In this document: in pieces, positions 1 through 9,632 of the stretch | Numbering within the stretch: the first letter of the stretch is position 1 | Layout of the letters: every line of letters begins with the position of its first letter | Source of the DNA: Rhizophagus sp. LPA8_4_AMF | Lineage: Eukaryota > Glomeromycota > Glomeromycetes > Glomerales > Glomeraceae | Length of the DNA stretch: 40,643 nucleotides | Assembly (NCBI GenBank): GCA_021464525.1 | Contig: JADRCO010000256.1 | Location: 1 to 40,643, forward strand | Direction of reading: 5' to 3' | Notes under the pieces: generated by a model | Told to the model about the DNA's origin: nothing | Seen by the model: the letters and a program-made list of their open reading frames with translations, nothing else | Databases searched by the model: none | Position numbers and translations under genes: made by a program

Positions 1-159
1 TAAGTGAGTTTTAATTCGTTCACTTTTATTTGGAAATTTTTTAAGTAATGCAGCTAGACGTCCTTTAACCTCAATACATGCAAAACAAATACAGTAAAAT
101 TGCCATGCATCTGCTTTTTCAGTTAATACTTCAATAAAATCACTAAGGTTATGTGGCAT
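1..159 (-). CDS. Partial N-terminal ORF, transposon-like (runs off window)
   Basis: An open frame begins at an ATG at 157-159 on the minus strand and stays open for 53 codons to the window edge, so the gene is cut off. The N-terminus (MPHNLSDFIEVLTEKADAW) is followed by a C-x-C-x3-C cluster around residues 24-30 and then a basic stretch ending in K-T-H. Short Cys clusters followed by a basic His segment resemble the zinc-binding N-termini of BED/hAT-type transposases; that assignment is inferred from general style, not from a diagnostic motif. The surroundings are repeats and transposon debris, which fits a mobile-element gene. It could also be a lineage-specific host gene. Confidence 0.4.
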   Translation of the reverse strand, partial: MPHNLSDFIEVLTEKADAWQFYCICFACIEVKGRLAALLKKFPNKSERIKTHL

Positions 160-237
160 TTTTTATAACTTACTAAAAAAAAAAATCTCATTAGATGATC
201 TAAAATCTAGATCCAGTTTATTAATTTGATCATCATG

Positions 238-407
238 ATTTTTGGCTGATTTGGCCGATTTGGCCATTTTGGCTAGCCAAAACGGCCAATTTAGTCCTTG
301 ACTGCAGCCAATTTCCAATCAATTTTGGCCATTAATTTTGGCCATTAATTTTGGCCAATTGGTCAAATTGGTCAACGGCCAAACAAATTAGTTTAGTCGT
401 GGCCAAA
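238..407. repeat. GGCCAA-rich imperfect palindromic repeat
   Basis: The block is dominated by TTTGGCC and its complement GGCCAAA. A near-perfect 30-bp palindrome is centred on TTGGCTAGCCAA at about 270, and the unit ATTAATTTTGGCC is repeated in tandem at about 330-350. Left ends read TTTGGCC and right ends GGCCAAA, so the block as a whole is an inverted repeat and could fold into a hairpin. It may be a MITE-like element, but I could not define a target duplication. Confidence 0.55.
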
Positions 408-555
408 TACCAACACTGTCTTTACCATTTTACAATTATTCCCTTATACAATCTCAACCAATTTTAATCTTTCAATCTTCTACAATTTTTCTATCATTCA
501 GTAGTAAACCTATTCCAACTATTTAAGAGTTTTTGAAGAATTTGGATAATATATA

Positions 556-727
556 CAGTTAACCCTTGATATAGTGAATCCTAGGTTCTGGACTTCAACT
601 TCGCTATAGGGCTATAGTGAAGATTTTAAGCAATTTGATTGGCTACTTCACTATAACAAGGGTAAATTAATTATAAGTGTACTTAAAATTCACCATATCA
701 AGGATTCGCTATATCAAGGGTTGACTG
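556..727. mobile_element. pogo/Tigger-like MITE with TA target duplication
   Basis: A 172-bp element is bounded by inverted ends: CAGTTAACCCTTGATATAG on the left and the complement of CAGTCAACCCTTGATATAG on the right, with similarity continuing for about 26 bp. It is flanked by TA at 554-555 and 728-729. The CAGT tips and TA duplication are typical of the pogo/Tigger/Fot1 branch of Tc1/mariner elements. There is no coding capacity inside, so it is non-autonomous. Confidence 0.85.
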
Positions 728-1023
728 TATAGAAGTCAAAAATTTACCTGCTTTTTAGAAAGATTTGTTAGTAAATCTATAGATATTTTGGACATTTAAA
801 TTTTTAACTGATAGTGATTTTGAAAAATTAGACATTAGTAGTATTGAAGTAAAGACAAAACTTGTTAGAGAAGCAAAAATTATTTATTATTATAAAATAA
901 ATTTATATTTATTATAATAAATTCAATAAATATATTTCAACCAAAATAAAATAAACTTTATTTTATATTAAATTAAATATAATTTGATTTTTCAAAATAA
1001 AACTTTGCTATTTTTGATGTTAT

Positions 1024-2337
1024 TTATAAACATGTTGTCATAATAGTAAATTCGTGATCTGTACAAGTTTTCATAAAATCTCTATTTCTTTTAATCCAAA
1101 TTATTACAGTAGAAAATGCTGTTTCTATTGGATTATAATCAGGTGAATATGAAGGAAGATACAATACTTTACAACCACTTCTTTCAATTACATTAACCAT
1201 TTTATCATCATGATATATTTTGATATTATCCATTACCAATACACTATTTTTATTTGTTAGGATAGGGATTCATTAGTGATTCATTAATGGTAACTATAAA
1301 AATTAAAATCATAAGTTATGTAAATTACAATATCAATATGACATGATATTACACAAACACGAAAAAATACTTATGACTTGAGATAAAATAAATATACAAA
1401 ATCATTCTTTAGAACAACTGCCTTTTATAATATCACATGCAATAAACCCATCAAATGTAAAAGCAGGCAATATTATATATCTAGTATTTCTAAAAAAAAC
1501 CACCTTTTTAAATACCACTTGATTTTTATATGAATATCCATAATGTTTTGATAAAGTTCTAGCACTCTCATCTAGGAAGATCAACTGTTCTGCTTGATAT
1601 TCAATACTAATAGTATAAATATAATCAGCTCTTAATAAATTACTTTTTTTTCTTGCTAGTTTTTCTAATTAAAAATTTGAATTATAACTTTAATTTAGTG
1701 TAAAAAATAATAAATAAAATTATAATAACTACAATAAGAGAAATAACACTTATTACATAATTATTAAAGGAAAGGAGAAGGATAGTCAAAATCTTACATT
1801 ACACTTAATAAAATCATATATTTAGAATATAATAATTTGATTGGCTGTTGAATCTGACAAGGAGGGGGGGATAAGTTTATATTAAACTAGATATTACGTA
1901 ATATGTATCACTGCCCTAACCTTTTTTCTTATTATTTTACAATATTTTAAAGACCTCTATAATATAAATATAGAAATCTCTTTGCCAGTTTTTCTAAACA
2001 TTTCTCTTACAATTTCATTTAAATAATAATCAGGATGTTTTTTTATAATTTCATGTAAAATCTGTAAAATAAAGCACAAATTTTAAAATAAATAAAATTA
2101 TAAATGAAAATAAATAAAAGGAATAACCTTTATATGAGTTCCATTAAAAATTTTCCTTTTTCTGATTTGCTTTTTTAGTGGATTTATTATACATTTCCAT
2201 TGCTGGTAACATGTAATAATTCTCCTTATTGTTGTTATACTTAGCTTTAATAATTTAGCAATCTCCTGCACTTCATAACTATCATAAAACAAATATACAA
2301 CTCTTCACCTTAAATTTTCACTGACAGTTCTTTCCAT
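1024..2337 (-). pseudogene. Broken Tc1/IS630-type (DD34E) transposase with an intron
   Basis: Read on the minus strand, the start ATG is at 2335-2337 and the N-terminus is interrupted by an in-frame TGA at 2305-2307 (codon 11, probably an ancestral Trp codon). A helix-turn-helix segment follows (QEIAKLLKLSITTIRRI). An apparent GT-AG intron of about 65 bp precedes a segment LHEIIKKHPDYYLNEI, encoded at about 1965-2063. A MITE (1738-1916) then splits the gene, which resumes at about 1670. The catalytic residues are visible as LDES (about 1565-1576), VMDN (about 1225) and SPDYNPIE, with 34 residues between the second Asp and the Glu. The region between the first and second Asp is frameshifted and carries a short duplication near 1270. 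The element is dead by at least three lesions. Confidence 0.85.
1738..1916. mobile_element. Harbinger/Tourist-like MITE, copy 1 (TAA duplication)
   Basis: The element is flanked by TAA at 1735-1737 and 1917-1919 and has degenerate inverted ends that contain TTATTACATAATT on the left and ATTACGTAATATG on the right. Its interior (CTTACATTACACTTAATAA) matches the reverse complement of the element at 3858-3986, so the two are copies of one family in opposite orientation. This copy is longer by about 50 bp, mostly between 1828 and 1875. A 3-bp TWA duplication is the hallmark of PIF/Harbinger. It lies inside the transposase relict, so it inserted after that element. Confidence 0.75.
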
Positions 2338-2705
2338 TTACTCAAAAAATAATTTTCAAAAAAGTGTAATCAAGTGTAATCTAAAGTGTAATCTAAAGTG
2401 TAATCACAAGTTAAATGATAAAAATATGGTATTTTCTTTGGTAAAAGGTTCTAAGTTTATAATATATAGTGTATAAATGATTTATAAATTGAAATATATA
2501 AAAAAAAAAATATTTTTATTAAAATTTTACATTTCATATATGCAAAAAAATTGTAACTTAAAAATTTTGTATTACATGATTGATGTTAGATCAATCATTT
2601 TGCAAACAGCAATAATTTTACAAAAATTAATAACCCATTAAAAATAAATTTTAGTTTTTAGAAATAATATATTAAGTTTTACAATATTAGTTAACTACGT
2701 TCAAT

Positions 2706-3416
2706 TAGTATTTCAAATAGATTAAATCAAATTGGATTTGAGTTGAATCTGATCCAATACAAGTTTAAATCAAAAAAAATTTGATTTGATCTAATCTGAA
2801 TTTGAATCAAATAAAATCAAATCTGATCTGATTTGAATCTGAATTGAACTTGATTTGATTTGATTTAAATCCAAATTGAATGTATCTGATTCGATCTGAA
2901 TTTGAATCAGATTTAACCCAAAAGATTTTATAATAAAAAATATTTCACAATATTTTTTTTACTAATTTGATAAAACCATTGTAAAATATTTTTATTTTCT
3001 AATTTAATAAAAAAACCTATTTTACAATGATTTTAATTATTTTAATAAAAATATTATAAAATGTTTTTTACTTTACAACTTAACAAAAAAATTATTTTAC
3101 AACAGTTTTTAATTATTATAAAAAATAAATGGTTAAAATGTATTTTTGTTAATTTTAATGTGTTATTTTATAAACAAAATATTATTTTGGCATTTTATTC
3201 AAATTATTTTATAATTTAAATCTAATTCAATTTAATTTAAATCTATTCTAATCTGATCTGATCTAATCTGATTTAAGTAAATTATTAATCTAATTTGATT
3301 CAATTTGAAACAGATCAAAATTTTTTTGGTTCAAATTAGATCACAGATCATAAAATACATAATTTGATTTGATTCACCTCAAATCAGATTTACAGATACA
3401 AATTGAATCAGATTTT
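2706..3416. repeat. Two GATTTGAT/ATCAAATC-rich blocks flanking an AT core
   Basis: From about 2706 to 2925 the sequence is built almost entirely from ATCAAATC, GATTTGAT and TTGAATCTGA words, and from about 3186 to 3416 from the same vocabulary (TAATCTGATCTGATCTAATC). Between them is a poorer AT core. The words occur in both orientations, so each block can pair with itself and with the other. A similar string, ACTACGTTCAATTAGT at 2694 and ACTACGCTCAATAAGT at 3425, brackets the whole unit as a possible direct repeat. The element class is unknown. Confidence 0.5.
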
Positions 3417-3857
3417 TTTAAAACACTACGCTCAATAAGTCTTTTTTTAGATAAGAGTTAATTGTAGAAAATACTGGAGGTATAGGTGGTAAGTTAACAT
3501 AATAAAAAATTAATTTTATCCTGATGTATGCAGGTTTTTAGAGCAAGGTTGACAGAATGTCTTTAGTATATATTACTGTAGTAGGTCTCAAATCCAGGCT
3601 GATACTCAATATAAAAATATATAAAACTAATTGGTTAATATTCATGAGTTAATAGCTAGTATTTGCAATTAGTATTGTATTTTCTTTTATTTTATTTCTT
3701 TTATATATATTTGATCTTTAAATTTTTACAATATGAATCACAAATAAAAATAAAAATTAAAAGTAATTTTTAGTTGTATATTATGAAAATGAAGATATAT
3801 GGGATAAGTGCTGGAAAAAAGAACTAAATTGAAAATTTTTTCAAAAAAAAATTCTTA

Positions 3858-3986
3858 GGGGAGTTACACATATTACGTAATATTCAGTTTAATATTTATA
3901 ATTCATATGATTTTATTAAGTGTAATGTAAGATTTTAATTATCCCTCTTCCCCCCTTTAATAATTACGTAATATGTGTAACTCCCC
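3858..3986. mobile_element. Harbinger/Tourist-like MITE, copy 2 (TTA duplication)
   Basis: A compact 129-bp element has nearly perfect terminal inverted repeats, GGGGAGTTACACATATTACG at the left and its complement at the right, flanked by TTA at 3855-3857 and 3987-3989. The ends are much better preserved than in the copy at 1738-1916, which suggests a more recent insertion. Both inverted repeats carry the palindrome ATTACGTAAT. There is no coding sequence. Confidence 0.85.
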
Positions 3987-5099
3987 TTAAATAAAATAGT
4001 ATTTTTTACATACTCTTTTTTATTTTTACAGATTTCCATATTTGATTGATACTTTTGGTTAGAAGATTGATAAGGTATCTTTTATATTTTTCTATACATA
4101 CATGTAGTATATTATTTGAATCTGATTTAAATTAAGTAGAACTATCTCTAGTATTAGGCAGATCAGAAAGATTATGAAAATGAGTAATTCTTGTATATAT
4201 TATTTTATTGTCTTGATAATTTGAAGGCTTTATTTTACATCTATAAGTCATTTATAATGAAGTTTTCAAATATATTGATTTAAAACCTCTATGAAAGAGT
4301 TTTATAATTTTATGTATTAAATACCTAGCTGATTTTTTTGAAGTAAACTTGTGTAAGTTATTAACTATAATATTGGAAATGAAATTATAAATAATTTTAC
4401 CATATATAAATCATATAATAAACTTTTATAATAAAAACTATAATTATAATATATCTGAACTATATGATAGATCTAAAATTATTTTTTATAGTAAAGTTGT
4501 ATTTTATTAAAATCTGAAATTTTAAATTATCTTCTATAGTAAATAATTTAATTTACTTAATAGCTAAAATTATATCTGAAATTATTTGAATTTTTAATCT
4601 AAAATATATTAAATTATAATTTAAGTTTTTTTATTAAAAAATATTTTAAATCTGAAATTCTTGCCAAAATTACATTTTTTTCAAAATAAATTTAGGGATT
4701 ATCTATAATCTAAACTAAATTTAACTAATTTTCATTATAATATATTATTATATTTTTTATAATAAATAGTTATATAACTATATATTAATTTAGACTAAAA
4801 TTATAATGCCAGCCAGGATTATCAGGAATTTTTCAAAAATTTATGTCAAATAAAATTATAATTCTAGTTAGTACTATAAATTTGGCCTAAATTATCCAGA
4901 AGTTTAATATATTATCTGTTATATAATTATCAAATCAAATCTTTTGAAATACAAAATTTATTATATTCAATGGATATAAAATAAATAATTAATAATTTTA
5001 AATTACTCTATTTGTTTTATTAAATTAAATTTATGAATGATACTATAAATTCATATTTTTATTGATAAATTACAGTTTAATGAATATTTGAAAATTATT

Positions 5100-5560
5100 A
5101 ATTATAAATCTTATTCAGTGATTATATTTTTATACCATTAGGTTCCTTTTATTAAGACAAATTAAATGAAAGTTAAATTATCTCTATAGAATTAATATTA
5201 ATAAAAATCAATACATCTAAATTTATTACAAAAATTATTTATTATTTTTAATTATATAATAATATTAATTATAATATTTTATTTAATAATCATATTTTAA
5301 TGATTTTTATACCATTCAAATATTCAATTCCTTTTATTAAGATAAATTAAATGGTAATAAAACCATATCTATAGGATTATCAATATTGATAAAAATCAAT
5401 ATATCTAAAGATTATTTACTATTTTTAATTATATAATGAACCTTATCCAGTAATTATATTTTAATGATTTCATTATTATTCAATTTTTCTTACTGAAATG
5501 AATTGACTGGTGGTAAAATCATTTTTCTAACCATTATTAAATTAATGCCAAGATATAGTA
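5100..5560. repeat. Diverged tandem repeat, period about 160-185 bp
   Basis: The string CCTTTTATTAAGA-AAATTAAATG occurs at about 5145 and 5330, each followed by a TCTATAG...ATTAATATT-like segment and ATAAAAATCAATA. A third, weaker copy (CTTACTGAAATGAATTGA) begins near 5489. Copies are too diverged for a sharp period, and no coding frame runs through them. Confidence 0.45.
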
Positions 5561-5708
5561 TTTACAACAATTAAAAATATGTTAAAAATAGATCATTTAA
5601 GACTCATATTATATATAAACTTATTCCTTCTATAATTTTGTAAGTTGTTATTAATGGACAGCAAAAATATCTTTATTTTCAAAATGTAAATGAGGTATTT
5701 TGTATATA

Positions 5709-5904
5709 CAGTGACACCTCTATAAGTGCACTCTCTATAAGTGCATGCACTATATAAATTCTCTGTAAGTGCATGGTGGGCCTGGTCCAAACTTATAAGA
5801 GCTCTTAATATTTTACTCTCTATAAATGCACACCCTCTCTAAGTACACATTCTACTATTTTTTTACTATGGTCCCAAGGGGGTGCACTTAGAGAGGTGTC
5901 ACTG
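5709..5904. mobile_element. Second pogo-like MITE family with TA duplication
   Basis: This 196-bp element starts CAGTGACACCTCTATAAGTG and ends with the matching inverted sequence CTTAGAGAGGTGTCACTG. It is flanked by TA at 5707-5708 and 5905-5906. The subterminal motif CTCTATAAGTGCA is repeated inside in both orientations. The CAGT tip agrees with the element at 556-727, but the rest of the ends differ, so this is a distinct family. It lies about 100 bp from the 3' end of the neighbouring gene. Confidence 0.85.
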
Positions 5905-6001
5905 TATTTATAGAATTTTTGTTATTACATGTGATTTATATAAAACATAAAAATATAAAAAAAAAAAAGTCCTTTCTCTTTCCTATTATTATTGATTATG
6001 A

Positions 6002-7813
6002 TTATTCCTCTTTAAATAAAGCACCTTCTTTTAATGCCTTCTCTTTTTTAACCCATTCCATCATACTTTGACCAATATTTAAAACAGCTTCGTCAGCAGT
6101 CACTTTAACACGATCTTTTAATTCCACAACGACAGGTTCATATTTTTCATAAGCATTCATTGCATACTCTTTGAGTGTTTGTACTTGCCTTGAAATGAAT
6201 CCAGTAAAATAATTCATAAATGAAGGAAAGTATTCTGTCATCAAATTATTAATCGCTACATATAACTCGTACATCATATCCTTTGTTGTTTGTAATATTA
6301 AAGAAAGATAAGGTAAGAGAGCATTATACATTGATCCTAATATAGAATGTAATGTTGATAACCCTTTTTGTACTAAAACTAATGCCTTTTTAAGTGCTTC
6401 GCTTGATATTGATACTACAAAATTACCCATCCTGAATGCTGATAAAAGTACGACTAAAATTACTGTTGTATAAAAAAAACTTAAGGCTAATATTACGGGA
6501 CGTAATAAGGGAGCAAATATTGTCCATAATGATTTCAAAATTTTCGATACACGCTCTTTAACATTTCTATAGAATTCATTACAAATTTGTTTAAATTCAT
6601 TATAAATTACTGGCATGTTGATGAATATTGGTAATAATATGGTATAATAAAAGTATGCTGATCTAGATACTTCCAACGCTGACATAAATGTGAATTCGAT
6701 TAATTCCAGTCCACATTGTTTAAGACGATTCATAAGTTTTGGTTTAATGATTTGTAGTATACTAGATATATCGTTGATAAGTTTTTTGATTATATTATAA
6801 ATAATTGCAGATTGTAAGATAGAATAAATGTATTCTGCACAACTACGAAATAATGGATCTCTACAAATTTCGTATATCATATAAATAACTTCATTTCTTA
6901 TAGCCAATATAAATCTTACATATAAAATTTTTTGGAGTTTAGGAAAATAATGTCTAAACTTTTCATAAATTCTATTAGCCAATTTTCCGGCTGGGTGTAA
7001 TACATTATTGTATATTAACACGCTAATTTTCCATCCAACACAAAATAATTCTTTAAAATCTTCTGCTAAATCTCTGGCGAGGAAACATCCACAATACCAA
7101 AATATCCTTCCTAAATAGACACTTCTAGATATTATCCATTTACCTGGTTCAATAATGAATGCGGTTACTACCCATGACATAAAATTTAATGATGGAAATA
7201 TTATTTCATCCCATCCAATTTTAGAATATTTTACTAAAAACTTCCATGAATATATTATAGCTTTCCGCCCATTTGTCCATGTCATAACGCTGATGTCCCA
7301 CGCAATAATTGCCGTAGATTTAAGTACCGGCCATGCATATAAATACAACCAATCTAACAAAAGATATGACATCTTAAGAAATGGGGTTTGAATGTAAGTT
7401 TTCCATAATGATGGTATTGCTGCACAAACTTTTGGTATCATTTTGACATTTTGTATTAAAAAATTTCCAAGCATTATTAAGCCCATTTCAATTAAATCTA
7501 ATGAATAAAATACGAATAATCTAAATGTGTCCCATATTATTCTTAATGTTAAATATACCGCTGCAAAAGGAATGAACGGAATATAAAGTAACGGATTTTT
7601 TTGTTCCGTTGTTTCGGGTTTGGGATCAAATTTTAAATTATTTCTGGATTTTGTGAAGAAGTTTTCTCGCAATTTCCTCCATTTTGGATATTCTTTAATA
7701 GCAATATAAAAGTACAACATTGACAATATGAATATTGTAACGATTGAATAATAACTTCGCTGCTGTTTCGATGAAGTTTGTTCGATAAGTAGTGACTCAA
7801 TGCTCTCTTCCAT
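6002..7813 (-). CDS. Large multi-pass membrane protein, family not recognised
   Basis: A single open frame encodes 603 aa from the ATG at 7811-7813. The frame extends 9 codons further upstream but only reaches a TTG, so this ATG is the start. Residues 21-40 form a clear N-terminal membrane segment. Long hydrophobic, aromatic-rich stretches follow at about 74-120, 145-175, 205-245, 380-402 and 434-470, separated by short amphipathic basic segments. The C-terminus (about 545-603) is charged and helical (MMEWVKKEKALKEGALFKEE). It is unusual for this window in having no intron despite its length. The repetitive pattern of Trp/Tyr-rich helices could reflect an integral or monotopic protein of the ER or lipid droplets; no known family motif was recognised. 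It is divergent from the BTB gene with 286 bp between the two ATGs. Confidence 0.85.
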   Translation of the reverse strand: MEESIESLLIEQTSSKQQRSYYSIVTIFILSMLYFYIAIKEYPKWRKLRENFFTKSRNNLKFDPKPETTEQKNPLLYIPFIPFAAVYLTLRIIWDTFRLFVFYSLDLIEMGLIMLGNFLIQNVKMIPKVCAAIPSLWKTYIQTPFLKMSYLLLDWLYLYAWPVLKSTAIIAWDISVMTWTNGRKAIIYSWKFLVKYSKIGWDEIIFPSLNFMSWVVTAFIIEPGKWIISRSVYLGRIFWYCGCFLARDLAEDFKELFCVGWKISVLIYNNVLHPAGKLANRIYEKFRHYFPKLQKILYVRFILAIRNEVIYMIYEICRDPLFRSCAEYIYSILQSAIIYNIIKKLINDISSILQIIKPKLMNRLKQCGLELIEFTFMSALEVSRSAYFYYTILLPIFINMPVIYNEFKQICNEFYRNVKERVSKILKSLWTIFAPLLRPVILALSFFYTTVILVVLLSAFRMGNFVVSISSEALKKALVLVQKGLSTLHSILGSMYNALLPYLSLILQTTKDMMYELYVAINNLMTEYFPSFMNYFTGFISRQVQTLKEYAMNAYEKYEPVVVELKDRVKVTADEAVLNIGQSMMEWVKKEKALKEGALFKEE

Positions 7814-8099
7814 TTTTGATATATTTTTTATATTTTTCAAAAAGTAAAAGAATTTTAAAAACCAGGTAAGAAAAGGTCGATTTTATAATCATTTTAAAAA
7901 TGCCGAGGAAATATTCTAAAAACGGCGAAAAAAAGTACTATCACGTATCTTGAACATTCGGTGAACACGTAATTTTTCCGGCCATTATTTCACAAATACA
8001 AAAATAGTATAGAGTAAATCTAATTGGCCGATAATAATTTTGATTTTTAAAATTCGCGCGCGATAAATATTAAACTTTTCAATATTTCAAGTGAAAATA
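7814..8099. promoter_or_regulatory. Divergent promoter region with a CG-rich island
   Basis: This 286-bp spacer separates two head-to-head starts. It contains CGCGCGCG at about 8056-8063, a conspicuous CpG cluster in an otherwise very AT-rich sequence, about 40 bp before the BTB start. A role in transcription of either gene is inferred from position only. Confidence 0.4.
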
Positions 8100-9257
8100 A
8101 TGGATGACGCTAGAAAAAAATTGCGTAAAAGAGTCCGAGTAACCGTAGAAATTCCTCAAGAAGTATCAACAAAAACCGATGATACTACCGACACCGTAGA
8201 AATTCCTCAAGAAGTATCAACAAAAACCAATGATACTACCGATGGAGAATGCGAAGACTACAAAACAACCACAGACTCTCCACCTAAACCATATACGCGA
8301 GGAGATTCATTAATTGTTGATTTAACAGACATGATAGATAATCCACTTTACAGTGATCTTATTATTAGGTGTAATGATGATGAAGAATTACATGCTAATA
8401 AATTATTTTTAGCCGGTCGTTCAGGGTATTTTCATAAATTATTATTCTCATCCCAACAACAGCAAACAAAACCAAATAAAATCATTATTTCAGAAGTAAC
8501 GTCATCGATTTTTAAAATAGTATTAGAATATCTTTATACTGGAAAAGTATCTGATAAAACGTTAACAATCGATATAGTATCAGATGCATATTATGGGGCT
8601 ACGGTTTTCTTACTTCCAAATTTAAAAGAAATAATTGTTCAGTTCATGAAATCATATATGGAGCATTGTCATAACGTTGGTAGTAGCAATCAAATCGCAA
8701 AAATTTTATCAAAAATCTCAGATAATTCGATTAAAACGGCATCTAATGATGATGATCTACTCATTGATGAAATTTGTAAATTTTTAATGTCAAAATCTTT
8801 ATATAATATTGATTATCCCAATTTATCTTCAAGAGCATTGGAATTCCTTCTTTCTCGCACTTTAAATCTGAAAGAAGGAAATTTTGTCACTACAGAATAT
8901 GATGTATTCAGATATTGTGTATTATGGGCTGTAGATCAAATTGAGGCGAATGATGTTATCTATTTTTCATTACTTTTACCGAGTATTGAGGATTTGGAAG
9001 GACAAAAAGGCACTGGTATAAAAGAATGGGATCCAGATCCAAATAGTAGCTTATTACAACAACATAGAGATCAAATTAAATCAATTTTGAATTCTATTTT
9101 AAATTTTATTGATTTTCGTTTAATTCATGCTAGTATATTAGCTAAGATTATTGAACCTTTGGATATTGTTAAATCTTCAATCATTACAGGTGCATATCGG
9201 TATCAAGCTCAATTTGCTGATGGTTTAGTTCAGATGAAACGAGGTTCTCAGGAATGA
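8100..9257 (+). CDS. BTB/POZ-BACK domain protein
   Basis: The gene is intronless and encodes 385 aa from the ATG at 8100; the frame is open three codons upstream but starts there with GTG. Residues 1-15 are highly basic (RKKLRKRVRV). Residues 15-48 contain two copies of VEIPQEVSTKT-DDTTD. The BTB fold spans about 80-185: NPLYSDLIIRC, then LHANKLFLAGRSGYFHKLL, and the VLEYLYTG motif. A BACK-like helical region follows (about 190-300), including the YDVFRYCVLWAVDQ segment. BTB-BACK proteins commonly dimerise and act as substrate adaptors for cullin-3 ubiquitin ligases, but no Kelch, TLDc or MATH domain is visible here, so its partner is unknown. Such genes are numerous in arbuscular mycorrhizal fungi (background knowledge). 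Confidence 0.9.
   Translation: MDDARKKLRKRVRVTVEIPQEVSTKTDDTTDTVEIPQEVSTKTNDTTDGECEDYKTTTDSPPKPYTRGDSLIVDLTDMIDNPLYSDLIIRCNDDEELHANKLFLAGRSGYFHKLLFSSQQQQTKPNKIIISEVTSSIFKIVLEYLYTGKVSDKTLTIDIVSDAYYGATVFLLPNLKEIIVQFMKSYMEHCHNVGSSNQIAKILSKISDNSIKTASNDDDLLIDEICKFLMSKSLYNIDYPNLSSRALEFLLSRTLNLKEGNFVTTEYDVFRYCVLWAVDQIEANDVIYFSLLLPSIEDLEGQKGTGIKEWDPDPNSSLLQQHRDQIKSILNSILNFIDFRLIHASILAKIIEPLDIVKSSIITGAYRYQAQFADGLVQMKRGSQE
8142..8243 (+). repeat. 51-bp in-frame tandem duplication inside the BTB gene
   Basis: Two adjacent 51-bp units (8142-8192 and 8193-8243) are almost identical, with differences only near CCGAT/CCAAT and at the last base. The period is a multiple of three, so the reading frame is kept and 17 residues are duplicated. 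Near identity points to a recent duplication. Confidence 0.9.
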
Positions 9258-9368
9258 TTACAATACTGCAGCAGTATTATTATCTTTTAATGAATGGGAT
9301 TAATTATAGTACGTTGGAATATGAACATTGGTTGACGGGTTAGAAGTATTCAAGTAGCACATGATTAT

Positions 9369-9414
9369 CACAATCTGATTAGATAACCAATCTTCGATCT
9401 AATCGGAGATTGTG
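9369..9414. terminator. Hairpin downstream of the BTB gene
   Basis: CACAATCT-GATTAGAT is followed 12 bp later by ATCTAATCGGAGATTGTG, which pairs with it over 16 bp with a 2-nt bulge. It lies about 110 bp after the BTB stop codon, in the 375-bp tail-to-tail spacer with VAMP7. It may be a 3'-UTR structure or a small inverted-repeat relic; no function is shown. The rest of 9258-9632 holds nothing recognisable. Confidence 0.4.
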
Positions 9415-9632
9415 ACATTATTATCTTATCAAATGTAAATTCGATTTTCAAGTAAAAAATCTTATCAAATTTATATTTTTTTTTACCATTTACCTATTGT
9501 ACATTTCATCAAAGATTAAAACTATAATCATAAAATATAAAAAATTAATCTTACTTACCTTTGTTAAAAATCATAAAAAAATTATTTCTTATTAAGGATT
9601 GACAAAAATAATATAATCTATATAACCTTAAA

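Larger units (their letters stand above)
2338..5708. other. Gene-free, AT-rich transposon debris
   Basis: No credible coding exon was found over about 3.4 kb. The stretch holds GATTTGAT-rich low-complexity blocks (about 2706-2925 and 3186-3416), one intact MITE (3858-3986), a diverged tandem repeat (about 5100-5560) and otherwise featureless A/T runs. Confidence 0.7.

Noticed and set aside
5593..5790. Minus-strand open frame of 65 codons near the membrane protein gene
   Set aside because: It runs across the end of the MITE at 5709-5904, has no known motif and is explained by repeat sequence.
7155..7391. Plus-strand open frame of 78 codons
   Set aside because: It lies antisense within the 603-aa membrane protein gene and has no motif; a shadow frame.
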